Made by a program: the position numbers and the translations under genes
The notes under the pieces: generated by a model
The model's input: only the letters and a program-made list of their open reading frames with translations
Databases searched by the model: none
What the model was told of the DNA's origin: nothing
NCBI GenBank assembly: GCA_963678925.1
Contig: OY787533.1
Span: forward strand, 248,001 to 312,000
Source: G963665925 sp963678925
GTDB lineage: Bacteria; Bacillota; Clostridia; Peptostreptococcales; Acidaminobacteraceae
Length of the DNA: 64,000 bases
Direction: 5' to 3'
Part shown: positions 52,634 through 60,959 of the stretch, one piece after another
Layout: the number at the start of each line of letters is the position of its first letter
Numbering within the stretch: the stretch's first letter is position 1

Positions 52634-54370
52634 CTACTTTGCACTTACCGCTTCCAACTGGTCACAAAGCTTTTCTACAGTTCCCAACTCGTTTTTCTTA
52701 AAAGCTAAGGTAATCCCCGCTTCCAGCTCCTGCTTTTTCTTGTCAATTTCAAGATACTTCACATCGAAATACTTGTCGTAGACCATTTTTCTAAACGTAC
52801 GCATACGCATTCTTCTCATTGTATTGTCTTCTACAAGAAGCACATAGTCTGCACAGTTTGATACCAGATAGAAATCATGACTGATCATGACTACGGCACC
52901 CTTATAGGCCATAATCGCTTTTTCAAGAGCCATTTGTGCAAATATGTCTAGGTGACTTGTCGGTTCATCCAGAATAAGAAGCTCAGCGTCGGTATTTGCA
53001 ATGATGGCAATTTGAAGCAAGTTCTTCTCCCCGCCAGATAATTGACTGACTTTCTGGTCCAGGGTCTCCCCTTCCAGGCAATAGTCGCTGAGGTATCGGC
53101 GAATTTTAGACCTTGTTTCAAAGCCCTTGTTTTCCATAAGCTCATAAACCGTTTGAGATTCGTCCATATTTTCACTTTGGATTTGTGACAAGCAAGCATA
53201 GGTCGTCGTTTCATCTATCTGAATTGCTGGGTGCTGATTTCGAATAATATCACGCACCAGGGTCGTTTTTCCTGTACCGTTTGCACCCACTATGGCCACT
53301 TTTTCACCTGCTTGCAGGTCAAAATTGATATTTTCAAGTAAATCCTCATCAAAAGATACACCGTAGTCCTGAATACTCAGAACCGTCTTGTCTGCATCTA
53401 TTTCAACAGGCTGCAGTTCAATCCTTGGTTCACGTACCTGTATAAATGGTGCTTTTATCCGTCTTTCCAGCAGTCGGTTAAGCTGTGACTGCTTTGCATT
53501 AACCGCTCTGCCGATAACCGGGTTGGTCAGGGCAGTCGCTCTTGCCCGTAAGATTTCAACACGGTTCTCAACGCGCTCGATTTCCTCTTGTTCTTCAATG
53601 CTTTGAAGTTTAAGCTTAAGTTTTTCCTTTAACTGCGCACATCGGTACTCAGAGTAGTTGCCTTCGTATTCTTGAATATCGCCATTTTCAAGATGCAGGA
53701 TCTTGTTAAAGCAGTGATTCAGCAAATACCTGTTATGGGTTATGACAATCAAAGTGCCATTATAGTCATTGATTAGCCTGCAAAGCCTGTTTAAGTTACC
53801 GAAGTCAAGGAATACATCCGGTTCATCGAGAATTAAAAGGTTATGAGACACCAACATGACTTTCATAATTTGAAGCAGCTTGTACTCCCCACCGCTTAGG
53901 TCAGATAGCTTGGTCTCTTCAAGATCACGCATCCCGGCTACATAAAGCTGTTTCCTTATGTTTGATTCATAGTTGTCGCCGTCCATTGCCTCGAAGGCAT
54001 CTAAAAGCGCCTGATACTTTTCGTATAGGGGTTCAATGTCTTCAGCCACACCCATTTCTTCACAGACCTGAAGGGTCGCTTCCTGGTTCTTGACAAAGAT
54101 TTCGCTCAAATACTCAAAGACAGTACACGCCTGTGATTTGTCGCGAACGACAAACTGACTGGCATATCCAATACGACAGCTTTCATCCTTAATGATTTTT
54201 CCATCGTATAAGTACTTGTCTGGGTCCGTCATCATGTCTACCAGCGTTGATTTACCCGAACCATTACTTCCAATAAAGGCACAGTGCTGTCCCGTTTCAA
54301 TTGTAAACGAAACGTCTTTATATAAATCTTTTGCAGGAAAACCGTAAGAAAGTTTTTCTACTCGAATCAT
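52634..54370 (-). CDS. ABC-F family ATPase (ribosome-associated)
   Basis: Cytosolic protein of 578 residues with two ABC domains and no membrane part. The first has GSNGSGKST, LSGGEYKLLQI and LLILDEPDVFLD; the second has GANGTGKTT, LSGGEKNLLQI and LLILDEPTSHLD. Between them lies a basic helical linker (about 240-320). The first D-loop region (DVFLDFG) departs from the usual TNHLD. ABC-F proteins act at the ribosomal E/P site, in antibiotic protection or translation control; this one is closer to the regulatory/resistance mix and cannot be placed further. It is the first gene of an operon with the U32 protein. No upstream attenuator ORF was recognised. Confidence 0.92.
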   Translation of the reverse strand: MIRVEKLSYGFPAKDLYKDVSFTIETGQHCAFIGSNGSGKSTLVDMMTDPDKYLYDGKIIKDESCRIGYASQFVVRDKSQACTVFEYLSEIFVKNQEATLQVCEEMGVAEDIEPLYEKYQALLDAFEAMDGDNYESNIRKQLYVAGMRDLEETKLSDLSGGEYKLLQIMKVMLVSHNLLILDEPDVFLDFGNLNRLCRLINDYNGTLIVITHNRYLLNHCFNKILHLENGDIQEYEGNYSEYRCAQLKEKLKLKLQSIEEQEEIERVENRVEILRARATALTNPVIGRAVNAKQSQLNRLLERRIKAPFIQVREPRIELQPVEIDADKTVLSIQDYGVSFDEDLLENINFDLQAGEKVAIVGANGTGKTTLVRDIIRNQHPAIQIDETTTYACLSQIQSENMDESQTVYELMENKGFETRSKIRRYLSDYCLEGETLDQKVSQLSGGEKNLLQIAIIANTDAELLILDEPTSHLDIFAQMALEKAIMAYKGAVVMISHDFYLVSNCADYVLLVEDNTMRRMRMRTFRKMVYDKYFDVKYLEIDKKKQELEAGITLAFKKNELGTVEKLCDQLEAVSAK

Positions 54371-54430
54371 TTTATTATCCTCAATTCTAAAAATTCCATC
54401 TTATATATAGCGGTTGATTTATCACAGTTG

Positions 54431-54459
54431 ATTATAACAAGTCAAGCTGAACAACACAA
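54431..54459 (-). promoter_or_regulatory. Possible promoter of the ABC-F operon
   Basis: TTGTGT (54459-54454)-N17-TATAAT (54436-54431), 60 bases before the start codon. The -35 box is weak. Confidence 0.45.
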
Positions 54460-54575
54460 GAAAAGTGGGGCCTTAATAAATCTTATAGGCTGCAATCATG
54501 TGAAATATATACATAATCCGTAAAGTATAGAAAAAATAGTCTCTCAGCTTCCTATAAAAAGGCCTATATACACAA

Positions 54576-54605
54576 AATGCACAGCTCACTTCTGAGCCAT
54601 GCATT
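54576..54605 (-). terminator. Terminator of eutS-eutP
   Basis: AATGCA-CA-GCTCA, a four-base loop, then the perfect partner; on the minus strand TTTTGTG follows. Confidence 0.65.
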
Positions 54606-54653
54606 ATATCATAAAACTATGAACTTGTCTTAAGTCTGATTGCATATTGCAAA

Positions 54654-55133
54654 TCATACGCTCTCTTCACACAGGCCGACTTCCTCTTCCCAAGGTAAGA
54701 TTTCACCAGGCTCACGCAGGTGTTCATAGATTTGCCAAATTCCCTCTCCCGTATAGGCACTGACTTTGTAGACCGTTTCGCAGCCGGCGAGTCTCAGCCA
54801 TGCTTCAGCACGACTTGCATTCGCACCTTCACGGTCGATTTGCGTCACAATGCCAATAACCTCCCGGTTCACACAAGGCGTCACACACGGCGGATAAAGG
54901 GAGTAGTCTTCAATTGCGCTAATCAGAAGTCCTACAACATCGGCTTCATAGGTGTACAGGGCAAGAGCCCGAGCCAGCACTTTCGTCTCCGCATACTCTC
55001 CCGGCGTGTCAATGATCACATCAAAATGGTTGACATATTGCGTTTTATGGTAGGAAATGCTTCTTCCCTGCAGGGCTTGAGTAAGCGTGGTCTTGCCGCA
55101 TTCTGTACGGCCCATGAGGATGATTTTTTTCAT
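54654..55133 (-). CDS. eutP: EutP/PduV-family GTPase-like protein
   Basis: A small P-loop protein of 159 residues typical of ethanolamine and propanediol microcompartment loci. The P-loop GRTECGKTTL, the switch region IDTPGEYAE and the TQID nucleotide motif are present. EutP has been reported to act as an acetate kinase-like or GTPase partner of microcompartments; its exact role is not settled. It lies 27 bases behind eutS. No other eut or pdu genes are adjacent, so the shell and enzymes must be encoded elsewhere or be absent. Confidence 0.93.
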   Translation of the reverse strand: MKKIILMGRTECGKTTLTQALQGRSISYHKTQYVNHFDVIIDTPGEYAETKVLARALALYTYEADVVGLLISAIEDYSLYPPCVTPCVNREVIGIVTQIDREGANASRAEAWLRLAGCETVYKVSAYTGEGIWQIYEHLREPGEILPWEEEVGLCEESV

Positions 55134-55160
55134 AAGCCCACCTTTTCCTTTCCATACAGC

Positions 55161-55526
55161 CTAGGATCTGGTTATTTTGCAAACTGCAAATCCAAGTGTG
55201 TATTCCGCATAATTGATGACTTCCTTAAGCGCCGTTTCAACATTTGAAACAGACCCTGTAATAATCAGGGTACCGCTAAAGCGATCTAAAAAGCCCAAAT
55301 CAATTTCAGATATTTTAGTCGCAATATCGCCACCGATAATGGACATTTCACTTGGTGTCATGGTCAGTATCCCAATGGCCGCATTAGAATAGTCCATTTC
55401 AGGGTTTAACCCTAGCTTCTTATATATTATCTGTTTCGGATTCGATATCATGTGCGCCAGTGTGATCTGACGTCCAGGAACTGTTTCCTGTATAATTCTC
55501 ATCAGCTTTTCATCCAAGTTATTCAC
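55161..55526 (-). CDS. eutS: EutS/PduU-type microcompartment shell protein
   Basis: Circularly permuted BMC-domain hexamer protein of 121 residues. RIIQETVPGRQITLAHMI opens the family pattern, and GILTMTPSEMSIIGGDIA and LGFLDRFSGTLIITGSV follow, all highly characteristic of EutS. The GTG start at 55526 has AGAGAGATT upstream and is the only sensible start. It is the first gene of a two-gene operon with eutP. EutS bends the shell facets in ethanolamine compartments. Confidence 0.95.
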   Translation of the reverse strand: MNNLDEKLMRIIQETVPGRQITLAHMISNPKQIIYKKLGLNPEMDYSNAAIGILTMTPSEMSIIGGDIATKISEIDLGFLDRFSGTLIITGSVSNVETALKEVINYAEYTLGFAVCKITRS

Positions 55527-55571
55527 ATTCCAATCTCTCTAAGAGCTACAGGTACACAAACCGTCAACCCC

Positions 55572-55600
55572 ATGCTATCACTTGGTTATAACCTAGTCAA
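55572..55600 (-). promoter_or_regulatory. Promoter of eutS-eutP
   Basis: TTGACT (55600-55595)-N17-TAGCAT (55577-55572), 45 bases before the start. No ANTAR-type antiterminator hairpin pair was recognised. Confidence 0.5.
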
Positions 55601-55721
55601 TCCATTCACGCACCCGCAGGCAAATCCGTCAAAATATTACTCCTTGTGGTCCAAAAAGTATCTGAAAAAATACCAAAGATGAATACGCTGTAAACATAAA
55701 ATGAACTTTTTGTTGCTTCTA

Positions 55722-55750
55722 TTGATAGATTCCAATAGATATGCTATAAC
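55722..55750 (+). promoter_or_regulatory. Promoter of hsp20
   Basis: TTGATA-N17-TATAAC immediately upstream of CIRCE. Confidence 0.8.
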
Positions 55751-55760
55751 TAAAGTGAGA

Positions 55761-55787
55761 TTAGCACTCGTTGCTCAAGAGTGCTAA
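55761..55787. promoter_or_regulatory. CIRCE operator (HrcA-binding site)
   Basis: TTAGCACTC-N9-GAGTGCTAA, a perfect match to the CIRCE consensus, placed just after the -10 box. It shows repression of hsp20 by HrcA, which is encoded elsewhere. Confidence 0.98.
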
Positions 55788-55831
55788 AAGTTCAAAATAC
55801 AAACCGAATAAATGAAAAGGAGTGGTGATTT

Positions 55832-56281
55832 ATGTCAGGACTTGTACCTTTCAACAGGAAGAGAAATGATTTAATGACTGCAGGTTTTGGAGATTTTCAA
55901 AATATGCTGGACGACTTTTTTTCTGACACTTGGCCAGCAAGAAGAAGTTTAGCATCGGACACATTCAAAATTGATGTGGAGGACACAGGCGACAGCTATA
56001 AAATTGAAGCGGAGATGCCCGGCGTCCATAAGGAAGACATCAAAATTTCTGCCCATGACGGTAAATTGAATATCTCTATTGAGAAAAAAGAAGAGCATGA
56101 AGACAAAAGCAAAAACTACATTCATAGAGAGCGTCGCTTCTGCTCCATGTCACGCAATGTATTCCTTGCAGATATGGATGACAGCGCCATTCACGCAAAG
56201 CTGGATGACGGTGTTCTGAAAGTAGAAATCCAGAAAAAAACGCAGCAGAACAACCAATCAAAATATATTGAAATTGAATAA
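55832..56281 (+). CDS. Hsp20 small heat-shock protein
   Basis: ATP-independent chaperone of 149 residues that holds unfolding proteins. The alpha-crystallin domain (about 45-135) contains DTGDSYKIEAEMPGVHKEDI and LDDGVLKVEI. The C-terminus ends with an I-E-I motif needed for oligomer formation. The ATG has AAAAGGAGTGG. It is monocistronic, with its promoter overlapped by CIRCE, so it is heat-induced through HrcA; most Firmicutes use CIRCE for groE and dnaK, fewer for hsp20. Confidence 0.96.
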   Translation: MSGLVPFNRKRNDLMTAGFGDFQNMLDDFFSDTWPARRSLASDTFKIDVEDTGDSYKIEAEMPGVHKEDIKISAHDGKLNISIEKKEEHEDKSKNYIHRERRFCSMSRNVFLADMDDSAIHAKLDDGVLKVEIQKKTQQNNQSKYIEIE

Positions 56282-56299
56282 GGCCTGTAAGGAATATTT

Positions 56300-56357
56300 A
56301 AGCTGGACAGACACGGTATGACGGCAATCGTCACCGCTGGTTCTGTCCAGCTTTTTT
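56300..56357 (+). terminator. Terminator of hsp20
   Basis: AAGCTGGACAGA/TCTGTCCAGCTT with an inner GGT-AT-GACG/CGTC-ACC hairpin, followed by TTTTT. Confidence 0.9.
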
Positions 56358-56377
56358 AATGCATAATTAAAACCAGT

Positions 56378-56758
56378 CTATTTTATAAGGGCTGCAACCA
56401 TCTGAATTTCAACTTCTGCATCCATAGGCAGTCTCGCAACCTGAACACAGGCACGTGCAGGTTTATGCACACTGAAATATTCCGAGTACACTGCGTTCAT
56501 ATCGCCAAAAGCATTCATATCTTTCAAAAATATCTCAACTTTAATGACATCCTCTAACGAAGCGCCTGCCTCCTTTAATATCGCCTCACAATTGTCAAGA
56601 GACTGCTTGGTTGCTGGTCCAATGCCACTTGTCAGTTGCATGGTCTCTGGATTTAGAGGCAGCTGTCCCGATGTGTATATCATGTTCCCCGCTTGCATAC
56701 CTTGAGAATATGGTCCCACTGCACCAGGTGCTTTTTTTGTATCTATTGCTTTGATCAT
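56378..56758 (-). CDS. ridA: RidA-family enamine/imine deaminase
   Basis: Removes reactive 2-aminoacrylate by hydrolysing it to pyruvate and ammonia. The 126-residue protein has the family pattern GPYSQGMQAGN, YTSGQLPLNP, and the catalytic Arg in PARACVQVARLP. The final AEVEIQMVAAL is typical. It is the last gene of the malY-nhaC-orf97-dcyD-ridA cluster, 47 bases after dcyD. Its presence fits the two PLP lyases upstream, both of which release aminoacrylate. Confidence 0.96.
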   Translation of the reverse strand: MIKAIDTKKAPGAVGPYSQGMQAGNMIYTSGQLPLNPETMQLTSGIGPATKQSLDNCEAILKEAGASLEDVIKVEIFLKDMNAFGDMNAVYSEYFSVHKPARACVQVARLPMDAEVEIQMVAALIK

Positions 56759-56805
56759 TTGAATACTTCCTCCGTTTTATACTACCTTTAATAAGCTCAC
56801 TTATT

Positions 56806-57801
56806 TTACGACTCACACAGGTCTAGCAATGCCTTATTCGGAAACCCGCCGAATATGCCACCTGTATGAATGAATAGAATATTTGATACCCCATCAAATC
56901 TTCCAGATTCAATTTCCTTCACTAACCCTCGAAAGGCTTTCCCAGTATAAACAGGGTCTAAGACCAAGCCTTCCTTGCGCGCCAGATCACGAATAAATTT
57001 CAGTTCGCACTCAGTACTCTTTCCGTATCCGAGACCCACGTAATCATTAATGATCTCAATTTTCTCCTTAGTACATTCAGTCTCTGCATCAAGATAGGGG
57101 CCACTTTTCAGAATCAGCTTCCAGACCTTTTCTTTGAAATCAACTTGACTGTCGTAAATGTTGAGTCCGAAAATCCGCCGTGAATCTCTGGACATTTCAG
57201 CGCCCATGAGCAAACCACCATAGGTGCTGCCAGAGCCCACAGCAACGGCGATGACATCAAACTCGATCCCAAGCGCCTCTTCCTGGTTTTTTATTTCCTG
57301 ATACGCACTCAAATACCCAAAATTGCCCAGACCATCCGATGCACCTTCAGGTATGATATATGGCTTTAAACCTTCTGATTCCAATTGCGATTTCAGACCG
57401 TCCATAATTTCATTTCTAGATTCTGCATATTCCTGCGCTGTAATGAATCTTATGTCTGCTCCAAATAAGAGGTCCAGATAGTGATTTCCATTGCCGCCCT
57501 CACACGCAGTCCCTTTGAGAACCAGATATGACTTCAGATTGAGTTTGGCTGCCAAAGCAGCTGTTGCCCGTGCATGATTGGACTGTATGCCACCACAAGT
57601 TATAATGCAGTCACACCCTTGTTCAAGGACTTCGTGCAAAACATACTCCAGCTTTCTTACTTTATTGCCTGACCACTCTATGCCCGTGTAGTCATCACGT
57701 TTGATATAAATATCGATATCCTTGTACGCCGAAGAGACATTCTCAAGCTTTTCAATTCTTGTCGGCAGATTTCCCAAAGCTATTCTTTGTGGCACTTGCA
57801 T
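56806..57801 (-). CDS. dcyD: D-cysteine desulfhydrase / ACC deaminase-family PLP enzyme
   Basis: Fold-type II PLP enzyme of 331 residues. The Schiff-base Lys lies in IEWSGNKVRKLEY, the phosphate and substrate loop in CGGIQSNHARA, and GSGSTYGGL binds the cofactor phosphate. D-cysteine desulfhydrase, ACC deaminase and L-cysteate lyase share this pattern; the genomic context of sulfur amino acid genes favours a cysteine desulfhydrase that makes pyruvate, sulfide and ammonia. The ATG at 57801 has AGAAGGA eight bases upstream, so the longer start at 57819, which overlaps the upstream gene, is less likely. Confidence 0.88.
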   Translation of the reverse strand: MQVPQRIALGNLPTRIEKLENVSSAYKDIDIYIKRDDYTGIEWSGNKVRKLEYVLHEVLEQGCDCIITCGGIQSNHARATAALAAKLNLKSYLVLKGTACEGGNGNHYLDLLFGADIRFITAQEYAESRNEIMDGLKSQLESEGLKPYIIPEGASDGLGNFGYLSAYQEIKNQEEALGIEFDVIAVAVGSGSTYGGLLMGAEMSRDSRRIFGLNIYDSQVDFKEKVWKLILKSGPYLDAETECTKEKIEIINDYVGLGYGKSTECELKFIRDLARKEGLVLDPVYTGKAFRGLVKEIESGRFDGVSNILFIHTGGIFGGFPNKALLDLCES

Positions 57802-57815
57802 AATTTTTCCTTCTT

Positions 57816-58109
57816 TCATAATGAAACCAGATTTCTTTTGTGACGCATTCTTACAGCCAGATTTCTAAAAGCTATTGAAGTCAGAACGATTAAAAGACTC
57901 ACACTCCATGCTTTTAGGCCAAAAGGACTTAAAAGCATATACAGTCCAGATACAGAAAGCAGAAAATACTGGACTGCAATCAACCAGGAAGCAAGTGTGC
58001 CGCCTGCTCTAAATATCATGTGAATGCAAGTCCACATCAAGCGAATATTTATGAAAAATATAAATAGGCCCATAATGTCCTGTATCAGATAATAATAATG
58101 GAATACCAT
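57816..58109 (-). CDS. Small membrane protein of unknown function
   Basis: A 97-residue protein with three likely helices (about 10-32, 37-60, 65-85) and a basic C-terminus (RMRHKRN). It starts two bases after the nhaC stop and ends against dcyD, so it belongs to the operon. I do not recognise a family. It may assist the transporter encoded before it (inference from position). Confidence 0.65.
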   Translation of the reverse strand: MVFHYYYLIQDIMGLFIFFINIRLMWTCIHMIFRAGGTLASWLIAVQYFLLSVSGLYMLLSPFGLKAWSVSLLIVLTSIAFRNLAVRMRHKRNLVSL

Positions 58110-58111
58110 GA

Positions 58112-59530
58112 TTACACCGCTTTCGCATCCTCAGAAATCTCAGGATCTTCAAAAGTGGTCATCGTAATGCCTGTAACGCCATAGAAATAGGAAATAATCG
58201 GTGTAATCCAGCTCAAGAAGCAGTATGGTATGAACTGATAAGGTGTCACACCCAGCGTCTGGCTTGCGAATATTGCGTTTGAGTTCCACGGAATAAGCGG
58301 TGCTCCAAGTGTTGCAGTATCTTCAATCACACGCGAGAGATTTTCAGGTTTGAGCTTGAATTCTTTGTAGAGTGGTGAAAGGAGCGTTCCCATCATTACA
58401 GATGTAAACATCATTGATGAACTGAAGGCATTTGTGACATAGCTGACAACAAAGGATACCCCCACCAGGCGTCCACGTGATTTTCCGATTTTCGAAATCA
58501 GCGGCTCCATCAAGGCTTCCAAAATTCCGATTTTCTGTAAAATCCCTGCTACCAGGAATACCATGAAGACCAGCAATACTGTCTCTGCCATACTCATTAC
58601 GCCGCCACGGTTAATCAGTTTGTTGACAAAGGCTACCCCTGTATCCAGTGAAAATCCAGACCACATGTAATTCAATGTTTCTGCTATGGAATGACCCTGG
58701 CGGACAACAGCAAAAGCGCCGCCAGCAAGCGCAGAACCTAGAATAGCAACGATTGCAGGTTTACGCATCAGCAACAAGGCAAATAGGAAGAGCATAGGTA
58801 TAAACTCAATAAAACCGATTTTGAAGTTCGCATCGAATATATTAATGACCTGATCGATTTGCACATAGTCGATTGCCTGATTTGCATACTTAAACCCGAT
58901 AACTGTGTATAGGACCGCTGAAATAAGATACGCCGGGCCTGTTGTATAGATCATATGCTTGATATGTGTTATCAAATCACCGCCTGTAACTGCAGCCGCT
59001 AGATTCGTCGAATCTGAAAGCGGCGACATCTTATCCCCAAAGAATGCACCTGAAATCACGGCACCTGCAGTAATTCCAGCTGGAATTCCAAGACTTGCCC
59101 CAATACCCATCATTGCAAAGCCTGCGGTACCAAGCGTTCCCCAGGATGTTCCCGTTGCCATTGATGTTAACGAACAGAGCAATAAGGTTGTCAGTAGAAA
59201 AAACTTAGGTGTTACAATCTGAAGCCCTGAGTAGATAAGGGCTGGCACTGTTCCTGCCGCAATCCAAGACCCTATGAGCGCACCGACTGACAAAATGATA
59301 ATGTTCGATTGAAAAGCACCCTTGCCAACATCATAGGCAAAATCTTCAATTTCCTTGTTTGAATATCCCAGGTACATTCCCGCTGGAACGACCAGAAGCC
59401 ATGAAATAAGGAACATGAGTGTCAATGACGCGTCAAAGACCATCATTCCAGTTGTAATTACCGAAATAACTGTAATCATTAAAATTGCTGCGAATTTGAA
59501 GCTTGGTTTTTTCTTCCCAGTATTGTTCAT
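58112..59530 (-). CDS. nhaC: NhaC-family antiporter
   Basis: Membrane transporter of 472 residues with about eleven helices. The NhaC signature region contains TSMATGTSWGTLGTAGFAMMG and GAFFGDKMSPLSDSTNLAAA, and a second pseudo-repeat has NAFSSSMMFTSVMMGTL. The ATG has AAGGGGGAGAG. Known members exchange Na+ for H+ or lactate for malate; in this operon uptake of a sulfur amino acid or export of a product is possible (inference). It is 21 bases downstream of malY. Confidence 0.92.
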   Translation of the reverse strand: MNNTGKKKPSFKFAAILMITVISVITTGMMVFDASLTLMFLISWLLVVPAGMYLGYSNKEIEDFAYDVGKGAFQSNIIILSVGALIGSWIAAGTVPALIYSGLQIVTPKFFLLTTLLLCSLTSMATGTSWGTLGTAGFAMMGIGASLGIPAGITAGAVISGAFFGDKMSPLSDSTNLAAAVTGGDLITHIKHMIYTTGPAYLISAVLYTVIGFKYANQAIDYVQIDQVINIFDANFKIGFIEFIPMLFLFALLLMRKPAIVAILGSALAGGAFAVVRQGHSIAETLNYMWSGFSLDTGVAFVNKLINRGGVMSMAETVLLVFMVFLVAGILQKIGILEALMEPLISKIGKSRGRLVGVSFVVSYVTNAFSSSMMFTSVMMGTLLSPLYKEFKLKPENLSRVIEDTATLGAPLIPWNSNAIFASQTLGVTPYQFIPYCFLSWITPIISYFYGVTGITMTTFEDPEISEDAKAV

Positions 59531-59551
59531 AATACTCTCCCCCTTAACTTT

Positions 59552-60742
59552 TTACCCTATTAACTGATTTACTTGAAGTGCAGCCCTTATCCTATCCATT
59601 ACTTCAATAACGGTCGTCTTTGGACATGCAAGATTGATTCTCTGATATCCTTGACCCCCTAGACCAAAGGATATGCCTTCATTCAGTGCAACACGTGCGT
59701 GCGACACCATAATTTCCTTTAGAGCCTCGTCACCAATACCGAGTTCTGAAAAATCCATAAATGCCAAGTAGGTTCCTTCAGGTTTAAAGACCTTCACCTT
59801 TGGCATATGGACCTGAACATAATCTATGACATAATCTATATTTGCCTCTACGTATTCCAGCATATCTTCCATCCATGACTCGCCCTGATTATATGCCACT
59901 TCACCAGCTACAAGGCTGAAGCAATTATTCCGCTTTATATCAATGAGGGTAAACGCCCGCTCCAAAGCATCGTAGTCGTTTTTATTGGGCAGGATGACAG
60001 AAGACATCTGCAAACCAGCAATGTTGAATGTTTTTGTTGGCGCAATGCATGTAATGCTATTTTGTTCAAATGCACCATTGATTGACGCAAACGGTATATG
60101 CTTATGACCTTTGAACACGAGATCGGCATGGATTTCATCGGCGACAACCTTAACGCCATATTTCATGCAAATCTCGCCTATTCGAGTCAGCTCCTCCCTT
60201 GACCAAACACGGCCAACAGGATTATGCGGACTGCACAGCAAGAACATTTTTACCTTTTCAGTACGAACCTTGTTCTCGAAATCGTCGTAATCCATTTCAA
60301 ATTTACCAGATGCATCTTTTTTCAGTGCACTCACAACCAATTGTCTGTCATTGTCTGATACAACACTTGCAAACGGACTGTACACAGGCTGTTGGATGAT
60401 AATTTTGTCTCCCGGGCTGGTCATATGCCGAATAATCAAACTGATAGATGGAATAACACCTGGACTGAACATCAGCCAATCACTTTGGATAGCCCAGTCA
60501 TGTCTTCTCTTCACCCAGTCAACGATTGCATTGTTATAAGACTCCGGCCTAGTCGTATATCCGAAGATTCCTTGATCTAGCCGTTCCTTGAGACCTTCAA
60601 TTATTTCTGGAGCAGTTTCAAAGTCCATGTCTGCAACCCACATCGGTATTAAGTCATCTTGTCCATATTTCGACCCCATTTCTGACCATTTTGCCGAATA
60701 GTTGTTTGTTCTGTCGATTACTTTACTAAAATCATGCTTCAT
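59552..60742 (-). CDS. malY: MalY/PatB-family C-S lyase (cystathionine beta-lyase-like aminotransferase)
   Basis: Fold-type I PLP enzyme of 396 residues. MWVADMDFETAPEIIEGL near the N-terminus is diagnostic of MalY/PatB, followed by GIFGYT, SPHNPVGRVW, ADEIHADLVF and the Schiff-base Lys in APTKTFNIAGLQ. It should cleave cystathionine or cysteine to pyruvate, ammonia and a thiol or sulfide. The start at 60742 has AAGGAG eight bases upstream and lies about 30 bases after the predicted sigma-54 transcription start; the longer frame to 60799 would begin inside the promoter. It is the first gene of the sulfur amino acid operon. Confidence 0.93.
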   Translation of the reverse strand: MKHDFSKVIDRTNNYSAKWSEMGSKYGQDDLIPMWVADMDFETAPEIIEGLKERLDQGIFGYTTRPESYNNAIVDWVKRRHDWAIQSDWLMFSPGVIPSISLIIRHMTSPGDKIIIQQPVYSPFASVVSDNDRQLVVSALKKDASGKFEMDYDDFENKVRTEKVKMFLLCSPHNPVGRVWSREELTRIGEICMKYGVKVVADEIHADLVFKGHKHIPFASINGAFEQNSITCIAPTKTFNIAGLQMSSVILPNKNDYDALERAFTLIDIKRNNCFSLVAGEVAYNQGESWMEDMLEYVEANIDYVIDYVQVHMPKVKVFKPEGTYLAFMDFSELGIGDEALKEIMVSHARVALNEGISFGLGGQGYQRINLACPKTTVIEVMDRIRAALQVNQLIG

Positions 60743-60782
60743 TTTCATTTCTCCTTCTTTCATTTTGCACAACTCTATATAA

Positions 60783-60799
60783 AGCAAGACACATGCCAA
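60783..60799 (-). promoter_or_regulatory. Sigma-54 (-24/-12) promoter of the malY operon
   Basis: On the minus strand TTGGCATGTGTCTTGCT matches TTGGCACRNNNYTTGCW. GG and GC are exactly ten bases apart. The predicted start is near 60772. The gene directly upstream encodes a sigma-54 activator. Confidence 0.88.
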
Positions 60800-60925
60800 C
60801 TATGACTTCACTAGGATCATAAAAGACAAGAACTCATGGAACCGCTATATACCAATACGGCCGCCTAGCGACTCCTCCAAATTTATATTTTGAAAAAATA
60901 GCGATGTTTACCAGCACAAGAGAAA
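60800..60925. promoter_or_regulatory. Likely enhancer region for the sigma-54 activator
   Basis: Spacer between the activator gene and the promoter. It includes the inverted repeat CGCTA (60843-60847) and TAGCG (60866-60870), 45-90 bases upstream of the -24 element, a suitable place for activator binding. The repeat is short, so this is tentative. Confidence 0.35.
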
Positions 60926-60959
60926 AACAGGTTAATCTGTATTTACAGATTAACCTGTT
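60926..60959 (-). terminator. Terminator overlapping the end of the sigma-54 activator gene
   Basis: Perfect stem AACAGGTTAATCTG with its complement and a six-base loop that includes the stop codon, followed on the minus strand by TTTCTC. Confidence 0.85.

Noticed and set aside
52634..54370. ABC transporter ATPase
   Set aside because: Two ABC domains in one chain with a helical linker and no permease genes indicate an ABC-F protein, not a transporter.
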